Shown: positions 7,746 through 14,042 of the stretch, piece by piece
How positions within the stretch are numbered: the first letter of the stretch is position 1
How the letters are laid out: the number at the start of each line of letters is the position of its first letter
DNA from: Gymnopilus junonius
Taxonomy: Eukaryota > Basidiomycota > Agaricomycetes > Agaricales > Galerinaceae
Assembly: GCA_015501075.1 (NCBI GenBank)
Contig: JADNYJ010000757.1
Coordinates: 1-14,042 of the forward strand
Reading direction: 5' to 3'
DNA: 14,042 nucleotides
The notes under the pieces: model-generated
What the model was told of the DNA's origin: nothing
Database searches by the model: none
What the model saw: the letters and a program-made list of their open reading frames with translations, nothing else
Program-made: the position numbers and the translations under genes

Positions 7746-10485
7746 ATGCTGGAACAACTCTCCGCCTTCGTGCAATCCAGTTATTTGGCGATCGGATTAT
7801 CGACAGTTCTTTTACTCACCACTAGCTCGTATGTATTCAAGAAGCTTTCCGGATCGAGTCCGATTTCCAAAATTCCTGGCCCTCCGAGTACATCTTTTTT
7901 GTTTGGTATGTGATTCTACGTAATATACAGATCACATATCTCACAAGTTTCAAGGCCACCTCCGCGAGCTGCTGAAAGGACAAGTAGGAGAAGTGAGTGT
8001 GTAAACTATACATTTCAACGTCAAATCTCATGATTTAAATTTCAAGTTCCAATTCAAATGCAAGTCTGTTTATGAGACCTTCCATCATCTATTCAACTCA
8101 CATAAGAACTCGTGTAGGGAAAGAGCAATACGGGAATGTCATCAGATATAAAGGAATCCTCGGTGAAGACTGCCTGATAATATCCGACCCCCGGGCAATT
8201 CATCATATCTCAAACCATCGTGAGTCGTGGTCTTGATCCCTTTCTTCTTTCTCTCATATTGATCTTATCACCCAGCCGATGAATTCACGAAGCATCCTGT
8301 ACTTGTAAGAATAACGGTATCTTGCCTTTGATTTTTACAAATGTTTCCCAGAAAGAAATTTCGCGTATGCTTTTTGGAAGGGGTTTGGTGTGGGCAGACG
8401 GTACGTGCAATATGATTCCTTGAAGGGACCAAATTAATTTCGTTCGAGTAGGTGACGACCACAGGAGGTAATATTAGCCTTCTTTTTGCGGATTATTTGT
8501 GTCTAACTATGCTATAGACAGAGGAGAATCAACGCCCCCGCCTTCGGTGCAAATCAGTATGTATTGAACTTAACCAACTGCTGTACCCCTTCTTACTCGA
8601 CAGCGCAGAATTCGCGCCTTTATTCCTTACTTCCATGAGTCAGCTAGTGCTGTACGATCAGTCCCTTCCTTCAGCGCCCAACATCCACTGACACCTTTGT
8701 ATATAGATCATCGACAAGTGGAACACGTCGGTCGAGTCTTCAAGGGATGGAACTGCAGTCATCGACGTCACTAGAATGATCAGTCTAGGCGCTCTCGACG
8801 CGATTGGCAAATCCGCATTCGATTACGAGTTCAATGCAGTGGCCGACGGTGAAAAGACCGAAGGTGGAAATGAATTAGCACGGTGCTTCCGCAACTACGC
8901 CCACGATGTTTTTGGTAAAATCACGGACGGGGCCATATTCATTCAAGAGATGCTCGGATGGATACCGGTGCGGCTTGCTGGAATTTTCTACGACTACGCA
9001 CCTGTCCCTGCCTTGCGTCGGATACGGTATGTCACGAACCTTGGGCACGAAGTGGCGCATGATATGATTCAGGTGAAGGGTGATGAGTTGCTGCAGGGCA
9101 AGCAGAAGAAGGATATTCTTAGTTTGTTGGGTATGTTTTTTTTCACTGAGAAAGCCTTGCAGAATGTTCACCTTAGATCCAGTGCAAGCGAACGCCGCTC
9201 CTGATGACTCCAAATTAAAGATTAGCCATAGTAAGTACTACTGTTGTATGAACTGAAATTGGTTGTTCACCTTTGGACAGTTGAGCTGATGGCGACTCTA
9301 CATAGTAAGTCCTTCCAATATCATAAGGCGCGTTGACTAAATCTTCCTCGTTGCTAGCTTTGATCATCGCTGGTCATGAAACGACAGTCAGCAACATTCT
9401 TATGAGTTCTTTCGAATTGTGGCCTAACTTCATTATAGGCAACATGGCTGAATTGGATTATGTACGAGCTGGCGCGAAATCCTGACGTACAAGAAAGACT
9501 GCGGAAGGAAGTTAATGAGAGAATGTACATCCTCAGGAACCGTGGTGAGTGCGGCATTTCCACCAGCAGATTGGAATCACCATGAACCATATCTGGTCTA
9601 CAGGAGATTCCACGTTCAGCGCGACGGACCTCGAACAAGATATGCCTCTCTTGCAGGCCATTTTAAAGGAGACTTTGCGCTTCCACGGCCCAGTAAGATT
9701 TACTTTCGTTTCAATTTGAACGTGGTGCATAAATACTGTTATCAGATTTATCAGCATATGAAGTATCCAACCGTTGATTCAATTGGTACGCACTTCTGCC
9801 TTTCTTGTCAGTCCCGTTTTGGACTGCATTTCAGTTCCTCTGTCCACTCCAATTACTACGACCGATGGGCAAGTCCTCAAGTCCCTCGCCATTCCTAAAG
9901 GAACCCATCTATATCTCGACATCGCTGGATACAATAGGTAAAACATGTGCTCAAATACCTTCCATAGCCCAACTGACAGTTGTCTTTCAGAGATCCTGAA
10001 ATATTCGGCAAGGATGCGCACACCTGGCGACCAGAACGCTTCTTAAACGGCGAAGTTAATGAAACCTCTGGTTTGGCAGGACCCTATGCTTGTACGCACC
10101 GCAGTGTACTTGAATATTTTATCCGAAGCTGATCCCCTGCAAGCCGTTATGACGTTCTCAGCAGGCCCACGGACATGTGTAGGTCCCTAACGCTGCCAGT
10201 AAGATAGAGGATGGCTGATGCTGAACTCCCCAGATTGGGTGGCGCTTTGCTGTACTTGAGGCGGCTGTATTTGCAGCAGAATTTGTGAGGCATTTCGAAT
10301 TCAAGTTGACTCCTGCCGCAAAGAAGATAAAGAGAGAGGCCAGCTTGGTAAGTAACTTTAATGTTTTTCGTTCCGAATTGTTCTCACCGATTCGACCGAA
10401 GGCAATGATTCCCGTCCTGGAGGGCGAAGAGGACAAGGGTCATCAACTGCCCCTTATTGTATCGTTGGCATCTAGAGATGACTAG
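7746..10485 (+). CDS. cytochrome P450 monooxygenase, 21 exons
   Basis: Exons: 7746-7905, 7955-7992, 8047-8059, 8118-8219, 8276-8304, 8352-8400, 8452-8467, 8518-8556, 8609-8651, 8707-9130, 9183-9230, 9281-9304, 9358-9386, 9439-9544, 9604-9692, 9746-9785, 9835-9937, 9991-10091, 10144-10178, 10234-10347, 10402-10485. The product has 561 residues and no internal stop. Seen: an ER membrane anchor (about 13-31), the hinge PGPP (44-47), I-helix AGHETT (333-338), K-helix E396-T-L-R399, RPERF (464-468), and the haem loop FSAGPRTCIG (489-498) with ligand C496. All signatures are intact, so an active haem monooxygenase is expected, needing P450 reductase. Introns are 47 to 59 nt; intron 3 has a GC donor. 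Next to the terpene synthase it most likely oxidises the sesquiterpene. It resembles multi-exon basidiomycete microsomal P450s; I do not assign a CYP family. The least certain junction is after exon 9, where a donor at 8661 also keeps frame. Confidence 0.94.
8060..8117 (+). other. GC-AG intron after 13-nt microexon in P450
   Basis: Donor GCAAGT and acceptor GTGTAG bound a 58-nt intron. With the 13-nt exon 8047-8059 it yields FQFKWKEQYGNV, a fit to the conserved FKW...YG region of these P450s. The simpler splice from 7997 to 8117 also keeps frame but loses this motif. Confidence 0.8.
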
Positions 10486-11486
10486 TATTAGATGTGTTGC
10501 TTTGTGGGGATTGTAATGTAATTGGAGACGCACCTCATTCAACCTTTTATGTCAGCTTCTGAAGATGTCCTGAAAACAATACCTTGGATAAAGAGAGAAC
10601 ATGGAGCGCCTTCGGAGTACTTCATTGGTTGGATACTTTATTCAGCTCCGACGGTACATGATAGGGACATTGAGGACGGAAGGTTGTCGACCTTTCGATA
10701 TTCCAGAAAGCCTATAAATGAAAAATTCCGCAATCAGGCGCGTTTCAAGAAACTCATGAATACTCACTATATTTAAGGGTCTCATCGATCGAAGACTCCT
10801 ACAAGTTCCTACATGACGAATGATCGATGACTACGCTGCTGCTTTTATGCATGTCACCATTCAGGGGAATTGGTTCAGAAGAATGACAAGGGTCTTTTTG
10901 AAAATGTCTTTCTAAAGTAAATTTATTGTCTATTTAATTCACAGGTGTCTTTTGTAAGAAAATGGACTAGGCTTTAAAAAGACCACTTGACTTTATGTCT
11001 TTTTGTCTTTTCAGTCTCTCAAAAGACATCGAAAAGACCTTGCTCTTTTGCGGATGAATATGGTGACTAGACTTGGTTTTAACTTTTACACCAGTCATTC
11101 CATGGTCTCACCTTCCGAAGGGATGCAAATTTGGCATAAAATTGTTAGATACAAAGATACAAAGCAGATCTAGAGAGGTAAACAAATGAAGGATGTCAAA
11201 GAAGTGGAAGAGGAAGACACAGAGTAGCAGCACTTTATACAATCACGACGCTGTGTTAGTAAGTACAGTGAGAAGCGGTCACCGTGACAGGCTTATGGCT
11301 TGAATAGGACCAAGCAGGCTTTGCAGCAGTCTGATCAAGAGAAACACCTAATATATATTCGCACACAGTTTCAAAGGTTCACTTCAGAACAAATTAAATT
11401 AAATTGAGAGAGCGGGAAGTTACTACGTCGAGTATAAATTAATGTCCCTGAAAGCAACAATTCAAGTGTCAAGATCCATAAACTGG
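10486..11486. other. convergent intergenic region, P450 and oxidase 3' ends
   Basis: No gene can be supported. The open frame at 10522-10776 (84 codons) has no recognisable content. The region holds both 3' untranslated parts, the inverted repeat at 10887-11042, a purine-rich tract near 11180-11230 and the 11-bp palindrome GTCACCGTGAC at 11278-11288. Confidence 0.5.
10887..11042. repeat. 156-bp inverted repeat rich in GTCTTTT
   Basis: The left end (CAAGGGTCTTTTTGAAAATG, 10887-10906) pairs imperfectly with the right end read on the minus strand (CAAGGTCTTTTCGATG from 11042). Between them GTCTTTT or its complement AAAAGAC recurs several times. The shape suits a small MITE or a foldback element, but I see no clear target-site duplication. 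Confidence 0.5.
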
Positions 11487-13614
11487 TCAAGAAATAGTCT
11501 TGCAAATGATTTCATCGTCCCAGGCCTCTGAATTAACGCCACGCCGAACAATAAGTAGATCGTTTGGATCGATGGACTTCTTGATTGATAATAGTCGAGG
11601 ATATTAGGTCCCCAGTAAGCATCTACAGAAAGTATGAAATGTCGACTCAAAAAAAAGGGGAACGTATAAGGAAAATAGTCACCTTGCCAGTTCACCTCGA
11701 GGTAATCAGGCTGTGGAAGGGGCGTTAAACACGATGTATAAGTAGTTACAAACGTTATATGCTACCTCGTTCAAATATTGGCCTCCGATAGGTGGGGGAG
11801 CGAGCTGACGGAAACCTGCATTTGGTCGAACAAGGCTTGGCGGATGGCTGGAACGTCAGCCGTAGTTGCGGGCGGCAGTCCTGGACCAGTGGGAAGGAGC
11901 ACCAGATCCGATACTATGGTACGCCAAGCTGGAGTAAGGCAACTGTTGAAGGATCTGCGGTTGCAACAGGTCCGCCTCCAACCATGCTACAATGTGGCAG
12001 TGTTAATTGAATCAGGGTGGCAATAATAGAATCTAGAAACGTACTAAGCAACTCCGCCAGTCAAATTGGCATAGATTTCAGCGAGTTGCCTTGCATTGCT
12101 GGGTGCTGTGAGGTTTCGAGGCAATAACCAGGAGGAAGTAACACTATGGGGCGGACCAGGGACAACAGACGTGAAATTAAAGCCGAAACCTTTGGAACTA
12201 TCGACCAGATTGTCGAAATTGAAGGCTTGGAACGACGGATAGTATACAGATAGAGAGGTGCTGATATTGACACCCGGAAGAGCGGAAGTAGCATTAACAA
12301 AGGAGAGCATCGTTGCATTAGCCGCTGGCGAAGGTGGAGTGTTTTGGGCAAGCATTGTAAGGAAAAGAGTGTTGTCAAAGAAGGGCCAGACACCAGACCA
12401 TCCAGCATCGCTCAGAGCGTTATGGTAGTGATTCCATGTCTCCAACAGATCGACATAAGCCTCGGTGCTGTTGCTGGTGGCGATGAAGAAGTAAGCAGTA
12501 TATGGCGGATTAGGATGCGTCTTGACCGTCGTAGAGACGACAATTCCGAAACTCGGTCCGCCACCTCCACGGAGTGCCCAGAAGATGTCTTTGTTGATGA
12601 ATTGGTTGGCAGTCACGTAAGTTCCATTTGGCAGGACGACGGTGAATTGTAAGGCGTTGTCGACACCTGTCAAATGATTTAGAGAATGGTTAACGAAACG
12701 CACTATAACTGGCATACCTAGACCGAAGTAGCGCGACAAAGCGCTATGTCCTCCACCAAGTTGCCAACCACCAGCAGCGCCGACTGTTCCATAAGGGCTA
12801 AGTCCTCCAGGAAGTGACCGGTTATGTTTATTTGATTCGCTATAAGCTGTATTCCAGCTGATTCCGGTTCCCATTGTAACAGCTATAGGACCAATGAGAA
12901 TTAGCAATCAAAGAGAGAAAAACGAAATCATCATACCAAATTGACTAGCAGTACCCCTTGGCGCACCCGTGGGCACGAAATTGTCGAAAAACTCGAGGTC
13001 TTGAAGGTTGTGCGTAAAGACTTCCAATGCACCGACCCCAAGACTCCTTCCCATAAGTTCGTGACTGAGAGAAGCAGGTCAATGCCTGTAAATTATTGGA
13101 CAATGCAGATCATACCCAGAGTTTCTCACAACCAACCGTAGATTGTGTTGGGATGCAAAACGTACGGCCTTCTGGATGTCTGCGACAGTGCTGACATTCA
13201 CCGCATTTGGAGGAACGCGACCTTGGAAGCAAGTAGTGGCATTAGACGTGTCGTATGGGCAATCTTGAACTGAAGATCCGTTAATGATTGCTTCGAATTC
13301 ACATATTGAGCTGCATTGGATTTTCCAGCAAGGTAAATGGCATCGTTTTCGTTAGTCGTGGCAGTCGCACATGCTGAGGCGCTAAAGTTGGGGGAATCGT
13401 GGTAACAAACGGACGCTAGTGGTCTTTGATTCGAAATAAGAGGATGAGAAAGCGTTGAGCTGAATTGGCTCCATTGCCTGGCTGAGGGATAACATGAATC
13501 TCCAGGAAGACATTTGCACATTGTTTTGCTAGTCTTGCTGGCGGTGACTACGTGCGGCGCCAGGAACAAGAATAATGCCAGCAGGCCACCTGCCGACACC
13601 GTTTTGCCAAACAT
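11487..13614 (-). pseudogene. FAD-linked oxidase (berberine-bridge type), four frameshifts
   Basis: Seven exons: 13614-13116, 13064-12937, 12882-12718, 12666-12045, 11986-11766, 11710-11683 and 11622-11487; introns 51 to 60 nt. Allowing for the breaks, the model is about 600 residues, normal for fungal BBE-like oxidases, which oxidise alcohols or form rings with O2. Seen: a signal peptide (about 1-25), the FAD-anchoring His in a SGHE context (about residue 168), GTVGAAGGWQLGGGHSALS of the FAD domain, RGGGGPSFGIVV, many NxS/T sites, and a BBE tail (YLNEPDYLEVNWQ, then SIDPNDLLIVRRGVNSEAW). The second anchoring Cys of bicovalent members is absent (GGLSPYGTVG). The frame steps by one missing base near 13295-13300, 11936-11940, 11815-11819 and 11596-11600. 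No nonsense substitution is seen apart from stops caused by the shifts. This means a young pseudogene or local sequence errors. It lies at the cluster edge, convergent with the P450. Confidence 0.88.
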
Positions 13615-14042
13615 GTCTGCGAAAAGGAAGTAAAGGAAAGTGAGCTAGAGTCCGACGGCACAAACGATGCTAGTATTTATTGTGCAGTGGTTGGGACCTC
13701 ACAACCAGGGGCCGAGAGGTAATGATCGGGGTTCAGAGCCTTATTGAGAAGCTGCGGCGACGGCAGTAGATCAAGGCTATGCATGCTGTGGAGGAAATGG
13801 TCTTCAAACCACAGAACGCGAAAGACTGAACGATATTCAAAAACACAGGCCTTGTTAGCCACTATAGAGCGCCTAAATTGGCACATGATAAATCCAGTAT
13901 TCTTCGCCCGAAGAAGTACGGTGATTCTCCTTATCATCGAAAAAGCCAAGAAGAAGCAAAGAAGGAGAACGTTAACCACGGCCACCGTCGTTGCCTATCT
14001 GAGTGAGGACCACGTGACCAATGAAAACCGTGCCGCACGGTC
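13615..14042. other. upstream region of FAD oxidase
   Basis: It should hold the oxidase promoter. An open frame at 13677-13985 (minus, 102 codons) starts with a hydrophobic stretch but has no recognisable family; I do not call it. A CACGTG E-box lies near 14010. Confidence 0.45.
13674..13680 (-). promoter_or_regulatory. TATA-like site of FAD oxidase gene
   Basis: ATAAATA on the minus strand is 60 nt before the oxidase ATG, at nearly the same distance as the TATA-like sites of the synthase and P450. Confidence 0.35.

Noticed and set aside
10522..10776. 84-codon open frame after the P450
   Set aside because: No recognisable family, no promoter or splice context; lies in the 3' flank.
12667..12717. 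Continuous reading of oxidase exons 3 and 4 through this segment
   Set aside because: The 51 nt are in frame without stops, but they interrupt the conserved FGLG-VDNAL text and have a GTATGC donor and GACAG acceptor, so it is an intron.
13280..13372. An 80-nt intron (donor GTGCGA, acceptor near 13291) that would remove the first frameshift of the oxidase
   Set aside because: It is longer than all other introns and would delete sequence that still resembles the BBE family; the other three shifts leave no room for an intron, so a base loss is simpler.
13677..13985. 102-codon minus-strand open frame with hydrophobic start
   Set aside because: No family match and overlaps the expected oxidase promoter; hydrophobic start alone is not enough.

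Overview
This window looks like nuclear DNA of a filamentous basidiomycete, probably a mushroom-forming Agaricomycete. The genes are cut by many introns of 47 to 60 nt, one P450 has 21 exons, and the terpene synthase and P450 are of the basidiomycete kind. I traced 39 introns by hand by keeping reading frame and conserved motifs together. Thirty-seven are GT-AG and two are GC-AG.

Layout: (1) 1-1188, minus strand, 5' part of a C2H2 zinc-finger protein whose 3' end lies outside the window. (2) 1189-2255, intergenic. (3) 2264-3355, a 1092-bp non-autonomous DNA transposon with near-perfect terminal inverted repeats, an 8-bp target-site duplication (hAT-like) and two arrays of a GTCCGGAT subterminal repeat. 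(4) 3795-5071, minus, a sesquiterpene synthase. (5) 5839-7309, minus, an aryl-alcohol-dehydrogenase-type aldo/keto reductase. (6) 7746-10485, plus, a cytochrome P450, divergent from the reductase. (7) 10486-11486, a convergent intergenic stretch holding a 156-bp inverted repeat rich in GTCTTTT. (8) 11487-13614, minus, a secreted FAD-linked (berberine-bridge-type) oxidase whose reading frame is broken four times. (9) 13615-14042, an upstream region with no gene I can support.

Items 4 to 8 have the composition of a compact sesquiterpene biosynthetic gene cluster. The synthase would make the hydrocarbon scaffold, the P450 would hydroxylate it, and the aldo/keto reductase and flavin oxidase would adjust the oxidation state of alcohol and carbonyl groups. 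The zinc-finger protein is beyond the transposon and may or may not regulate the cluster. The product cannot be read from sequence. The oxidase carries four single-base frame losses while the other four genes read cleanly, which suggests either recent pseudogenisation of a tailoring step or a local assembly fault.
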